NCBI RefSeq assembly: GCF_033568475.1
Contig: NC_133123.1
Location: 128,188,930 to 128,252,929 of the forward strand
Length of the DNA: 64,000 bases
From: Henckelia pumila
Taxonomy: Eukaryota; Streptophyta; Magnoliopsida; Lamiales; Gesneriaceae
Reading direction: 5' to 3'
The position numbers and the translations under genes were made by a program. The notes below the pieces were generated by a model that did no database searches, was not told where the DNA came from, and saw nothing but the letters and a program-made list of their open reading frames with translations. Position 1 is the first letter of the stretch. Each line of letters begins with the position of its first letter. Positions 36,889-49,527 of the stretch are shown here, piece after piece.

Positions 36889-38070
36889 AAGGGTGTTTGG
36901 GAGAGCTTATAAGCTCTTGAAAACAACTTATAAGCTCTGAAGTATTTGGTAAATTTTTTTAATAAACAACTTATAAGCTGTCAATATAAGTTGTTTGACA
37001 ACTTATAAGCTGTTTTTAAAAAAGTAGATGCACCCCTACTTTTTAAGAAAATGTCTTATTTTAATATTTTGCTTTTCAATATTATCCTTATATATTTTCA
37101 CGTATGTCCACCATACCCTCTATCCATTTTTAACTTTACCTACACAATCAAAGCTTCCCCTCGCGTAGCCTTCGACTTCTTCTCTCCCAGATTTTCTTCT
37201 TTTTTTTTTCTTTTTTTGTTTTCTTTCCTTTTTTTTTTTGCACGGAATCTCTCCCAGATTTTCATTTGTCTTTGACTTCTTCATTTTAATAGATTAAATC
37301 TTCCATCTTCATACAGATTTCAACCTTTATCAATTTGTTTTATTTATATATATATATAATTTAAAATAAGGTTTTGTTCAATAATTTTCCTAGAACTTAA
37401 AAAACTAAACTATCAAGATATTATTGGGTAATTTTAAAAATATCATTACATTAAATATTTTTAAAAAAAAATTTAAAGCATACGGATTTTTTAAATTAAA
37501 ATATAAATAATTTTTTATTTAAGTTTAACATTTAACATAAATTTTTTTTAAAAAAATTCGTATATATATAATATTTACATTACCTTCATATAATTATATC
37601 ATTTTCGTAATTTTGACACTAAAAAGATCTTTTAATACCAAACATATCAACATCTTTAACTTGTTTAAAATAAGTTCATTCAAACACTTTAACAACTTAT
37701 TTTTTAAAATAAGACCTAACAACTTATAAGTGTCTAAAACAGGTAGTGTTTGCAACCTCTAAAAATAAGTGATTATGAAGATTCTCTTCAAAAGATCTTT
37801 TAATACCAAACATATCAACATCTTTAACTTGTTTAAAATAAGTTCATTCAAACACTTTAACAACTTATTTTTTAAAATAAGACCTAACAATTTATAAGTG
37901 TCTAAAACAGGTAGTGTTTGCAACCTCTAAAAATAAGTGATTATGAAGATTCTCTTCAAAAATTTGTGAAGAGAATCTTCATAATCACTTATTTTTAGAG
38001 GTTGCAAATACTACCTTATAAGCTCCTACAACTTATAAGCTGTTTTTAATAAGTTTAACCAAACACCCTC
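36889..38070. mobile_element. PIF/Harbinger-type MITE with internal duplication (1182 bp)
   Basis: Same family as 23405-23991: ends AAGGGTGTTTGG and CCAAACACCCTC, flanked by TAA (36886-36888, 38071-38073). About twice as long, partly because a 168-bp block (37623-37790) is repeated at once (from 37791) and followed by an inverted 49-base tail. The pyrimidine-rich part near 37180-37240 gives a chance open frame. No transposase. Confidence 0.85.
37909..38016. repeat. Near-perfect 49-bp hairpin
   Basis: Arms 37909-37957 and 37968-38016 are inverse copies with one mismatch and a 10-base loop AAAAATTTGT. The left arm is also the end of the 168-bp tandem block. Confidence 0.92.
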
Positions 38071-38073
38071 TAA

Positions 38074-40420
38074 GTTTATTTTGCTATCATCCCAAAGATA
38101 ACACTTAAAATTACGGTAGGACTTTTTAGGCAGTTGATAAAACTGGAAACATTGTTTAATTGGTCCGGAAATTTTATGTTTTATACAGATTTGTTTAGCC
38201 GATTAGGGAAAAAAAATTTGTTAAGATTGTTGAAACTTGAAAGCAAATATTGATTTATTGTTGATAGGATTTGAACAGGAGAAAAAAATGGAAACAAGAT
38301 TTGTGATTTGAATTATGTATGTATCAAATGTAACATCTATACATCATAATATTGTACTCTCTCTCGTTTTTTTACCCCAAATTGTTTTTTATAAAACTTT
38401 TTACCCCAAAAATTGAATGTTGCTTTTTAATAACATATTTTTTTTTTGTTATCGAACATATAATCAAATTTAGAGTTCAAAACCCATAAATTTTTAAATC
38501 TCACATGAAATTCAAATTTTTTATTTGTTTATTAACATCAGGATTAATCCAGCACCATGGATGTATTTTTAAGTAAATAACATAACACAAAAACTCATGC
38601 AGACGATCATTGGTCAATTTTGTGATATATATCTCTTATTTGGATCATCCATTAAAAATTTATTTGTTATGTCAAAAATATTATTTTTTTTATTATAGTT
38701 ATGGGTAGAACTGACCCGTCTCACGGATAAATATCTGTGATCGTATCACAAGAGACTTACTTAATACTTATATAGTTTTTTTTTTCCTTTTTGAATTGTC
38801 CCACATATATAGTTCATCAGTTTCTACATTAATTTTATCATTTTTTCCACTAATAATATACCATTGTTAACCGAGTTTTAGAAACTTGATTCTTTTAAAA
38901 AAATAATTAAATAAAAAATGAAATTTTTTTTGGAAAATTTATTTTTCAATATATTTTTTTAATTTATGTGAAAAATAACAAATCATTCTAGCTGTTCGGG
39001 ATGGAAATTTGAACAATCTTGCTTCGACTTCCTCAAAATTTGTAAAACTTAATGTATACACTCTTCATCATAAAACAAAATCTTTAAAGAGGTATACGAT
39101 TTATTTGGTAAAACTTCTTTTATTTTTCTCAGAATAACTCCTCCCTTAAATTTTTTTATTACTTTCAAAATGGTTCTTTGAATTTATTTATTGGTGGATT
39201 TCACTATTTAATAGACTTTATCTATCATTCAATTTAACTTTATATAAGTTAAAGTATTAGTACTGAAGTTTTTTAGGATTTTTTTAATTTAAAAAAAGTG
39301 CCCCTCTTTCATTGTTTTCCTTAAAGCAGTTTTTTTATAATCGGGTCGATAATCGTACTGAAAAATCTTTAAAAATTATTCAATCGATCTGATCGATTCA
39401 ACCAGATGCTCGGATCAGAATATTATTATATGACATAAAATAATAATATAATATAGTAATTAGTATTTTTTATTTTAAAAATATTAAATATATGCATATA
39501 TATAATAAAAAAATATATTTACCAAAATTTAAGATCTAAACAACAATATATATATATATATATAATCGAAATATCAAATTTAATTATTTATATATTTTAT
39601 AAACAAGAAATAAATCAAAATAAACTTAAATATTACTAAAATACTTTTTTTTTTAAAAAAGTTAAGCCAAATAATCATGTAAAATGTATATATAATCAAA
39701 AATAAAACTTTTATATTTTAAATATATGAATACATTTTTTTGGAATGAATATAAGAAATAATTCATTTTTAATGAAAAAAAATTAGGTAAACCGATCGCT
39801 CCAGTTTTAAACTGATTTACTTGTTCAAAGTTGGTTCAACCGATTCTTGAACGGGTTTGACCGTTTCCAAGCGGGTTGACCAGAAAAAAACGGTTTTTGA
39901 GATTGCTTCGGACCGAACCGAACCCGTGACCGATTCGCTGCTAAACCGATCCGATTTTAAAAACATTCCTTCTAAGTTTTCAATTATAATTTTTTTTTAA
40001 AATTTCGTTTTAGCTGAAATTTCTCTTTTTAATAAATTCCAATGTGAACTTGTTAGTTGGTTGTAAACATTGGTGTGGTATCTAAATATCCGATCCAACA
40101 ATTGTAACGAGGTCACACGAATTTTGCATGTAATGCAATTCATTATTTTAAATGAAAAAATATAAGTGATGGTCTTACAAATCATTATATCATGTGTTTG
40201 GGTGTTATATCTCCAATTTAGGATTGAATAAATTGTTTAAGAAATCCCGTTCCAACTTCCAAGTGGACCAAACTTTTGGAATGCCATGTAATTAACCAAT
40301 TATGCTCTCTTTTTTAATCAGAAATGTTTCACTAATGAATAAATAACCATATGTTATTTATATACTTCTGCCAAACATACAAGTGAGCGTCAAATTTTCC
40401 AGAATCATTTTTTCATTTTT
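38074..40420. other. Gene-free AT-rich DNA
   Basis: Nothing coding. A GTGAGACG-family relic lies at about 38596-38756 (ends near ATCACAAGAGACTTACT). A TA run lies at 39548-39563. GC-containing text at 39790-39960 (CCGATCCGATTTTAAAA and others) may be another decayed element, but no ends were found. Confidence 0.6.
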
Positions 40421-40724
40421 TGTGAGACTATATCTATAAGACGTGTCCATCTAATTCATATCTACAATGAAATATTATGCTTTTTTTTATAAATCGAATT
40501 AAGTAGGAGATACGCCTTGTAAAATTGATCCGTCTTAAAATTGATCCATGAAACCATGTTGTGAGACTCTTTTGTGAAACTATATCTATAAGACGTGTCC
40601 ATCTAATTCATATCTACAATAAAATATTATGTTTTTTTATGAATCGAATTAAGTAGGAGATGCGTCTTATAAAATTGATACGTGTTAAAATTGATCCATG
40701 CAACAACGTTACGAGAGTTTTTAT
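40421..40724. repeat. Tandem duplication of a 152-bp MITE relic
   Basis: Two head-to-tail copies (40421-40572 and 40573-40724), each starting TGTGARACTATATCTATAAG, differ at several positions. They resemble the GTGAGACG family and end in GAGACTCTTTT/ACGAGAGTTTTT. Confidence 0.85.
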
Positions 40725-41761
40725 GTCTTTTATATATTATATTAGATAAATGAATACAACTTGGAAAAAAAAAGGAATTATTGAAACCATAAATATTCTT
40801 GAAGGACAAAAATAAATGTCACTGAATATGTGCCTCATATAATTCATGGCCCCCCTGTGGTAATTTCTTCAAACTCAGTGCTTTAAATCCATGTTCCTTG
40901 TGGGGCTATATAGAGCAGCCAAGCCAACCTGGAAAGAATACAACTTATATATTATTATCAAAGAAAATTCTTGATACTCTGATAAAGATGCAGCATTATT
41001 TTTTGTTTATCAACTCGATTTCCTATGTATCAATGGCGACAAAATTACCTGGAATCTGGCGCATCTTGCTCCTTACATTCAAAGCCGTAAACTGAAGCAG
41101 AATGGGAAAAAAGGTTGTTTGCTAGAGTGGGGTTTTTAGGGGGTCAGCACTGAAAACCAGGGAAAAGAAATATTTTTATTCAGTTTTTTGTTTTTTCGGT
41201 TTGCCTTTTTCTGCAATTCTGTTATACAGTATACCTTTTTTTTTTTTCAAAACTGATTTTGCAGTCCTTCCACGTGTAAAGTTCATGCCTTTGGCATTCT
41301 CTGATGATTTATGTTGGATAATTGGAGCAAGAAACAGATGGTTCCAGCCTTTTTCAGGTGGGTTCTTCTGCTTAGCTTGTTTCTTGTAAAGCAGAAATTG
41401 ATTCCCAAAAGGGTTCTTCTTTTTAGGTGAAATTAATGCCTGCCAAAAGAGGGATTCTTGAGTTGATTGAAGTGCACTTAGCCTCCAGTTCTTGTAAGTT
41501 TACTTGTTTTAGTTAATTTCATAATTTGTTTGGACATTAGTTGTACTGTTTAATTTGAGGAAGTTTTTCATATTTACTCTGGTTTTCGGGTTCTGTGTCG
41601 GGGTAAATATAATTTTGTTTGCAGAATCGAATGGATAATACGTATAACCCTTGAATTTATTGAAAGAATTCTTGATTTTGTTCCAGTTGAGGTGGACTTT
41701 TTTAAATCTTGATTCCCTTATGTGGCTTTTGTTCAGAGGTGGCTGATCTAGAAACCGAGTG
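40725..41761 (+). other. Upstream region and probable 5' UTR of the coiled-coil gene
   Basis: A TATATA at 40907 and CT-rich text after 41180 are compatible with promoter and leader. Candidate splice signals (for example TTTTTCAG at 41350-41357, TTGTTCAG at 41729-41736) suggest a 5'-UTR intron, but this cannot be settled from sequence alone. Confidence 0.4.
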
Positions 41762-44370
41762 ATGGATGAAAATTGTGTTTCTGAAGAGAAAAATGATGGA
41801 TTATATCCGATATTTTACGGTGTTTCTTGCGCATTTTTTGCTCTTAAATTCTTGCCAGAGCCTGAAATTTGTGATGCTAGATGGTCAGAAATAAGAAATA
41901 GGATGCTTCAATGCAGTGCCCATCTTCTGGGATTGCTAGTTTGGAGAGTTCAAAGAGAGGAGTCTAACAATAGCGTTAAAACTCAGCTTCTCCATAAGCT
42001 GGAGAATGCACAAAAAGAGATACGAGAATTAAAGAAACGGCGAAGCGAAGATGCAAAAGCTAATGAAAAAGTTGTGAGCATAATTTCATCCAGAGAGCAG
42101 AAGTGGTTGGATGAGAGAAAGAAACTTAGGCAGCAAATAGGCGCTTTACTGAATGATCTTAGAGTTCTTGAGAACGACAAGGATACGGATATTTCCGAGT
42201 TGAACGAGAAATTGAAAGAAAAGGAGGTTATTTTGTTGTCAAAGGATAAATCTTTTGATGAACAGCAGAAGAAGAGAGAAGAGGTTGAAGAAAGGCTACA
42301 AAAGGCTGAAATCCTAGTTGAGGAGTTGAGAGAAAACATTAAGCATGAAGCTCAACGTCATTCCGGTGAAATTACAAAGCATAAAACTGCGTTTATTGAG
42401 CTCGTGTCTAACCAAAGACAGCTCGAAGCAGAGATGGGTCGAGCCCTTAAACAAGTTGAAGCAGCAAGAGAAGAGCTTGATTCAGTATTAGATCAAAAGG
42501 AGCAGTCTATATTGATGACTCAAAGATTATCTATGGAACTTGTTAAAATGCGTAAAGATTCAGAACAGAAAGACCAGATTTTGTCGGCTATGTTAAGGAA
42601 ATCTAAATTGGATACAGCTGAGAAGCAAATGCTTTTAAAAGAAGTGAAAGAATCAAAGGCCAAGAGAAAGCAGGCTGAGCTAGAAACAGCGAGGTTGAGG
42701 GCCGTTTCTGTATCGAAAAATGAGAGAAATTCATTAAGAAATATGTTATCTAAGCAATTAAGTTCAAAGTCACATGCATTTGCAGGGAGGGCCATGATGT
42801 CTTTAGATGCTGGGAATTTCAGATCTATGAAGAAGGACTACCATCTAGAGTATGAAAAACCCGAGATGAGAAAAGGGCTCGAAGCTGTTTCCCTTGTATC
42901 TGATCCGTATTCAACTGATGGAACGGAGGAAACACGTAAGATCAGTTCTTGATAGTTTGTTATATAGTTCTAATTGTTTAAATTCTAGTTGTTGAGATTT
43001 TTTTCTTATTGACTTTGCCATTTGGATGCCCTAGAGTCAACATCTGATGTCGAGCACTTGGAGAATTGGGTCAACTCTGAGGCAGAAAAGTATAAGATTG
43101 CTATTGAGCAAAGGCATTACCTTGAATTAGAAGCTTTTGCAGAACAACTGAGACTCAAAGACGAAAAGCTAGAAGCATTTCGTTGGCGTATGCTAAGCAT
43201 GGAACTCGAATCAAAGAGGGTACAGTCTCATATTGAAGGGCTAGATCATGAACTTACTCAACTGAAGCAAGAAGAGATGAAGTTGAAAGCCACACTATTG
43301 GACCGGGAAGCTGAATTACACAAACTTAAAGAGCAATTGCAATTGCAGTTCAACCCTTCAAATCTCCATAAACTAAATGTCAACCCCTCTCTACACGATG
43401 CAGTCGCTGTCCGCGACCCCGTTTGGTCGAATGTAAAGGTTATTAAAAGAAAACCAGGACAGAGAAAGCCAGAAATGAAGGCAATAGCTGAAGAAATTTC
43501 CAAGGAAATGGAGAATGATAAGGCTGATCATATCCCATCTAACGAACCGCTCAAGGATATAGTATTGACACTTCAATCAGGGACCAATATTTTCCAGCAA
43601 GAGAGTGTCGGGTCTGAGGATGTTGCAAGTTCGGAAACATCAACATCAGTAAGCCAAGAATCAAGCAACAAAAGTAACTGGAAAATGGATATCCACGCTC
43701 TCGGTGTGTCATACAAGATTAAGAGACTTAAGCAGCAATTACTCATGCTCGAGAGGCTTACAGGAAAGCAAGAAAGTAATGAAAATGGTGGAAACAAAAA
43801 TGGGGATTGTGGACTGAAGGGATTCTATCCTCTTATATCACTCTTGAACAAACAGGTGGATCGATATCAGTCACTTCAGACCAAAAACGATGATCTTTGT
43901 AAGAGAATGGTAAGCTCTAATCCGTAAGCATAAGAACAAGAAGTTTATCTTAATTTTGCTTACTTTACATTAGATGTTTATGAGTCGGTCATCTAATCTT
44001 GTCCTCTTATCCGTATATATTGCAGCATGAGAACAACCTGAATTTGAACAGTGGAGTTTCCGACATTGCTAAAACAGAGGATGAAACCAAAATACTGGAG
44101 CAGTTTCTCGAAGAAACCTTTCAACTACAGAGATATATTGTCGCAACAGGTCAAAAACTGATGGAAGTGCAAGCCAAGATCGCATCGGGTTTTGTATGTG
44201 ATACAGAAGACATTGAAAAGCCTGCAACATTCGACATGAAGCGGTTCGCTGACAGTATTCGAACCCTTTTCCGAGAAGTTCAGAGAGGACTTGAGGTACG
44301 GATATCTAGGATCATTGGAGATATTGAGGGAACCCTTGCATGCAATGGGATCATACATCTGAAAAAATAG
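41762..44370 (+). CDS. Plant coiled-coil protein of unknown function (797 aa)
   Basis: Three exons: 41762-42935, 43035-43909 and 44026-44370. Intron 1 is phase 1 (exon 2 begins in frame at 43035) and intron 2 is phase 0, both GT-AG. The protein starts MDENCVSEEKNDGLYPIFYG, has a short hydrophobic stretch near residues 20-32 (YGVSCAFFALKFL), then long heptad-rich coiled coil (about 60-320) dense in Glu, Lys and Gln, a linker, a second coiled coil in exon 2 and a helical C-terminus ending GTLACNGIIHLKK. No enzyme motif, kinesin or myosin head. From memory it resembles plant proteins with automatic names such as USO1-like or RNase P P38-related; those names should not be read as function. A structural or tethering role is plausible. 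The first in-frame ATG is used. Confidence 0.85.
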
Positions 44371-45578
44371 CTCTGACCTGTTAATAACATGAAGAAGAGG
44401 TCAATATTGTAGCAAGAAGTTTTAAGGTATATTTATATCTCACATGCTTTAAAGCTTTTATACTAAATTTGTATAGCTAGCATAAGATCTCGTTTTCAAT
44501 TTATAACTCAAGATCATTGATATTTCTTATCAACTTAATTTCTTGAAATGTGCGTTAAACCTCATGATTATGGTGATTATTTGTGTCAATGGCATTGAAA
44601 TGCATCTATTGTTTGGTTCAAAATCATTCTTCGGATTGATCGAGTTTAGCTACCTGATGAAATATACTCGGTATAAAACAATTAGTCGTTGGATTGAACA
44701 TGTCTTTCAAGTTTCAACTACTATATCATTTTGTGTTTCATTTGTACAGTATAAACAATTCCTTTGGCAGACCTTGTCTGAAAATGTAGCTTGAAAAGCA
44801 CAATTTCTGCCTTTTGACATGAATAGCTATGTTCTTCAAATTTTGGTTGCATGTCATATATAGTCCGGCACAGATCAACTTTGCTGATGCAAAATGTTTA
44901 CTTGTATGATGTGATGTGATGTGATGTGATGTTTGGAGGACAAATAAAGAGTTGTGTATAGATCACTTTGATAATGCATTGATGCCAACTCTAGGCAAAA
45001 AGGGTTCTAAACACATGTTATGTTTGGTCCAAGCAATGCACAAGCACATGCATTTGAAAATGTACTTCCAACTACCTATATAGGGATTCATGTTTGTTAT
45101 AGATTTTTTTTGGACAAAACACAATTTTCACATTCTTGAAGTGAGAATAAACAACTTTGGTTCGATTTGTTTCAAATTTCAGTCTTAGAATATCAATATA
45201 GGAGACGAAAACTGTAAAGAGATAAATAAGCAATATCGAATTGAAATTTTTTTAATACATTATTAGAAAATGTGTTAAACTATATATTTACATTAGTTGA
45301 AACTTGTATCATTTATAGTGATGGAAAATGCTGTATTTCTCGATTTGTTCCGTGGAGAACTCGCATGGAAATGAAAAATTTTACCTGATGTTGGTCCACA
45401 GATGGTAATAATAATAATAATAATAATTAATTAATTAATTAATAAACACAAGTAAAAGATAAGGAATTATGCATCATGATTCATAACGATACGTTGTGTC
45501 TGATCTTTGGATTATATATATGAAATGAATTTTTACTTATTTTGATTATATGAATTATTTTGTCATTATATATTTGGT
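44371..45578. other. 3' flank and gene-free DNA
   Basis: Includes a (GATGT)n repeat of about five units at 44908-44932 and TAA/TTAA runs at 45410-45440. The open frame at 44543-44794 has no recognisable domain. Confidence 0.6.
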
Positions 45579-45586
45579 ATTATATA

Positions 45587-46406
45587 TAGGGGTGGAATAG
45601 GGTCGGGAATCGTCCCGTAATCCTCATACCCAATTCTCCTCTAAAAAAGAGTCGATTTTTTTTTTCTCCCGATCCCCTACTCGACATATTTCGGGCGGGA
45701 TCCCGTCGGGTAGGGACATGGAATCCCGAAATTTTTTTTTCATGCTCAAGATCATTTCCTTCAAAAAACCAAAAAACGTGATTATTTTATAAAAATAATA
45801 TTTAGAAACTTATATTTCTAAATAAAAAATAAATATTCAACTTAAAACATATAATATTAAAATATTTTGGATAATACTTCAAAGTTTTGTCAAAAGAAGA
45901 AGTGCATCGCATAATTATTAATAAAATATTCTAATACAAATTAGTAGATAAATTTTGTTAAATAGATTGTCAAATGACATCTTTTGTTCTACATATTTGT
46001 TCTAATTAGATAATTATAAATATGAATTAATTAAATTATTTATTAATTTTAAAAAAAAAATATACAAAAACAAAATGTCATTTTATGATTCTACAATTTG
46101 ATCGTTCCAAAATAAACAAATATGCGAATTAAGTTCACAATTAATTGTTATATGAGTTGAAATCCAATAATATTTAGCTCAATATATTAATAAAATTCTT
46201 AATAAAATATATTATAATATTATTACGAGACGGATCGGGAATCCCGTCGGGATAATGTTTTATTCCCGATCTCTCTCCCGATATTAATCGGGATGGAAAA
46301 AATCCCGAAAATTCGTATCGAAAAAATTTCGAGTTGGGATTTTTCGGGACGAGAATGGGATGGGATTCGGGAAGGGTCGGGATTTCGGAAATTTTCGCCA
46401 CCTCTA
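45587..46406. mobile_element. hAT-type MITE with CCCG-rich ends (820 bp)
   Basis: Ends TAGGGGTGG and CCACCTCTA (inverse with one mismatch), flanked by an 8-bp duplication with one change (ATTATATA at 45579, ATTACATA at 46407). Terminal regions are rich in TCGGGA/TCCCGA motifs, the core AT-rich. No transposase. Confidence 0.8.
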
Positions 46407-46659
46407 ATTACATATTCATTTATAAATTAATGGAAAATGATCAATTCGAAAATATTTCATTGGTTCGAATAAATTCTAAATGAATTTCAAATGTATTTTT
46501 TCATAAACTTAAAATCTATTGCTTATATTTTTATTTTCTATTTCATATTAATTTAATTAAGATAAATTTCAAGTTTTGTTCATAAGTAAAATGCTAATTT
46601 TAAAATGTGATGTATTAATTGATTTTAACCAATAAAATTATAATCAAAATTAAAACTGT

Positions 46660-46916
46660 TAAAACGGGCTGATAGAGCGGGCCAACCCGCAACCCACCAA
46701 AACCCGCCAGTTGGCGGGGCAGACCGACCCATTAATTTTTAGTTATATTTGGCGGGTTTCGACGTGTTGGCCTGCAACCCACCATAACCCACCATTTGAT
46801 GGGGCGGGATGGACCGGCCCACTATTTAGGTGGGTTGGAAATTTCTCAACCCAACCCACCTATATAGCGGTGCGAGACGAGTTAACCCAACAGACCCAAC
46901 CCACTTTAGCAGCTCT
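46660..46916. mobile_element. GC-rich hAT-like fragment
   Basis: Rich in AACCCACC and GGCGGG, like the ends of 34048-34622, and terminating CACTTTAGCAGCTCTA. No matching left end or target duplication was found, so it is a fragment or strongly altered copy. The open frame 46711-47175 over it is a composition artefact. Confidence 0.5.
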
Positions 46917-47735
46917 AAATTCAAACTTCGTAGATTTGAAATTCATTGAACCCTCAACATCGTATAGAGCTCCATTAATTCACACTCAAGATAAGGAGCC
47001 CATTGAACTGGATACGGAAATGTCCGTAATTGGATTATTCTCTTCTAGTGTAACGTCCGGCCAATATATCTATCCATCTCTTCTATTATTATTATTATTT
47101 ATAAATATTCGAGTGTATTTTCTGGTGTTTTTTAATGTTTTTTTCGTAAGAAAAAGCCTTTTAAAGTTTTGGTGAGACTGAAATAAATGTTGGATTACAT
47201 TAGAATAAATAAAATTTACTTCTACTGGTGACAGATTTGAAATATTAATATATATTAAGTATTATGGATCGGAGTTTGAAATATGATATCCTACACATAT
47301 TGTATTGAAATATAACTAACATTTTTTTAAAAAATAAGTGAGTTAAATTGAAAATAATTATTATGGGACGTTTGACAATGAAATTTTAACTATTAAATTA
47401 ATTAATTAAAGATTATTAAATGTATCACATTGACCATATGAATAGCCCCTATAACACAAATGTGTTCATTAAAAGGTCATAATAATCATTCAAATATCAT
47501 AAATAGTTGGAGTATGTAGCCGTTACAATTACAAACTCACAATTCATTCATTTTATTTTTTAGTATTCATGTGGGGGGAGCCTTTCCATTTTCAAACAAA
47601 GCGTAACTCAACCCCAACTCCCCTCAAATCTATATATATATATATATAATATATACACAAAAATATATGTGTATACAATCTCCAAGCCAAAGATAACTAG
47701 CTAGCTAGCTATTACAAGTTCATGTTGTTAATGTA
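46917..47735 (+). other. Upstream region of DUF688-like gene 1
   Basis: AT-rich with a TA run at 47632-47650 and GCTAGCTA repeats at 47698-47710. A tiny upstream frame is listed separately. CCGTTACA at 47520-47527 matches a MYB-type core and recurs as CGGTTACA upstream of the second gene. Confidence 0.4.
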
Positions 47736-47736
47736 A
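47722..47736 (+). promoter_or_regulatory. Candidate uORF overlapping the start of DUF688-like gene 1
   Basis: An ATG at 47722 opens a four-codon frame (MLLM) whose TAA stop shares its last base with the main ATG (TAATG at 47734-47738). If transcribed, it would force initiation choice or reinitiation at the main start. Confidence 0.45.
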
Positions 47737-48677
47737 TGGGGTTACAAGTAGATTATCACTATGAGAATGGCCCAAACTCCACACCTAAACTCTCTTTATC
47801 CAAACTCCCAACCAAGCCAAGAGAGCCGATTCAAATGCTGACACCACCACTCCACCAGTCTCTTTCCGTTCCGTTCCGGTGGGAGGTGGCGCCGGGGAAG
47901 GCGAGAGCCGCCAACGCCACCGCGACACCACCGTATGCCACGGTTGCACGTGGTCTGCCTTCCAAAACCGTGGCGGCGAGGCGTTTGGACTTGCCCCCAA
48001 GATTGGTGATTAATGATGATAGCAAGATTGCCATGATGTCATCACCCGTCACGGTTCTCGACGGGCCTTACGTCGGCCGTTCGCTGTCGCTAGCATGCAC
48101 GTTCTCGTTCCGGAAAGGCGTGGTGGCGGCGGCTACCCGAGAAGAGAGTGCGAGGCTTAAGAAGAGGGGCGGAGCTAGAAACTCGGGTTCGGGACGGTGG
48201 GGGAGCTTTGAGGAGGAGGGGAAGTTTTCTCTTAGTGATGCTTTCAAGAATGAAAAAAAGATCAAAAGATTTAAGAGGAGGAGCTTCTTTAACTTATCTA
48301 GCATGAATTCTAATACATGGGTGAGTTTAATTCTAATTAATTTATACATTTATCTTACTTTATTAATTTTATGTTTAAAACGAATGGTGATCGAACGCAT
48401 ACTTAAGTATGATTCAGTTATTGAAACATTTTCAACTTAATAATTCAACTATCTAAATTTTTTATTATGAAATTACATTAAAAAGTGATTATATGTAACT
48501 ATATATAGTATTTCAGATTATTTATTTATTTTTTTGAGAATCTAGTATTTCAGATTGTCTTAGGATTTTAGACTCGTACGATTCTTGCATTGTATTAATC
48601 AGACCAAATAAATTGTGTTTCAGGCTGATATTTGTGCAAGTTTTAAGCACGTGGTTCTGTGGAGGCGTAGGCGATGA
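47736..48677 (+). CDS. DUF688-like small basic protein, gene 1
   Basis: Two exons, 47736-48320 and 48624-48677, joined by a phase-0 GT-AG intron of 303 bp, encode 212 residues. The marker motif is VPFRWEVAPGKAR (about residues 48-60), typical of plant DUF688 proteins. Further conserved blocks shared with the neighbour are MLTPPLHQSLS, VTVLDGPYVGRSLSLACTF and GRWGSFEEEGKFSLSDAFKN, then a Lys/Arg-rich stretch. The short last exon encodes ADICASFKHVVLWRRRR. Without splicing the frame would read through to 48440 in unrelated sequence; the spliced form is supported because the paralog has the same exon 2. No signal peptide or membrane segment. Function unknown. Confidence 0.88.
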
Positions 48678-49527
48678 GAAAACCAGAAGTCTCGATGAAA
48701 TTTCCACTTGAAACTGAAATGCCATGCATAGGAGTTAATAATTAATGTTGCTTTAATTTTTAAGCTTATTCGTGCATGTGTTGGCTCTTCAAGATCTCTT
48801 CATCCTTACTTTAGTTAATTGGAGGATGTTTCTTTTAGTTTATAATTATGGGATTCAAATTTATAAAATTGAATATACATAAACATGTGTATCATATATT
48901 GATTAAAAGTTATATGTACGTACGTTTAACTTTAAGATTTAAGATTATATATGAAATTAATTTTAATTCAGTTACGTTGTTTATCCTTTTTTAGTACATG
49001 TATATTGAAATATATATTTCCAAGCGCATGATTGTATAGTTAAATAAATGAATTTAGATAGCTTAATTTAATATTACCATAATATATGTCCAAAATTGAA
49101 AGGAACTTCAAATCATGCGTGCTTGAAATGCAACACCTCAAGTGTGTGACAATAGCTAGTTAGATAATATTTTTTTTAAAAGATTTCATGGCATCATTAA
49201 AATCTAATTGTCTAGCTACTTCGTTATCACATGCATATCTTAAATTCCCATATAGAGTCTTTAAGAGTCACTTTTCATGCATAAATATTATATTATATTA
49301 TATATATATATATTAAAAGACCATTATAGTCATTTAAATCTTACTTTTGTTGGACAAACGGTTACAACTATATATTTAATTTCATTACTCGTGAAGAGAG
49401 CCTAGCCTCTTCATGTTCAAATCACTTTTAACTCCCACCCTCTTAAAAATCTAGCAATATATATACACACACAAAAGTCACAAATTATGTATATGTGATG
49501 TGACGTGATTATGTTATAATTACTCCA
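48678..49527 (+). other. Intergenic region between the DUF688-like paralogs
   Basis: No gene. Just upstream of the second gene lie three tiny frames: ATG TAT ATG TGA (49487-49498), ATG TGA (49498-49503) and ATG TTA TAA (49511-49519), comparable in position with the uORF of gene 1. Confidence 0.5.

Noticed and set aside
41983-42795. Minus-strand open frames rich in Ser/Phe
   Set aside because: Antisense shadow of the Lys/Glu-rich coiled-coil exon.
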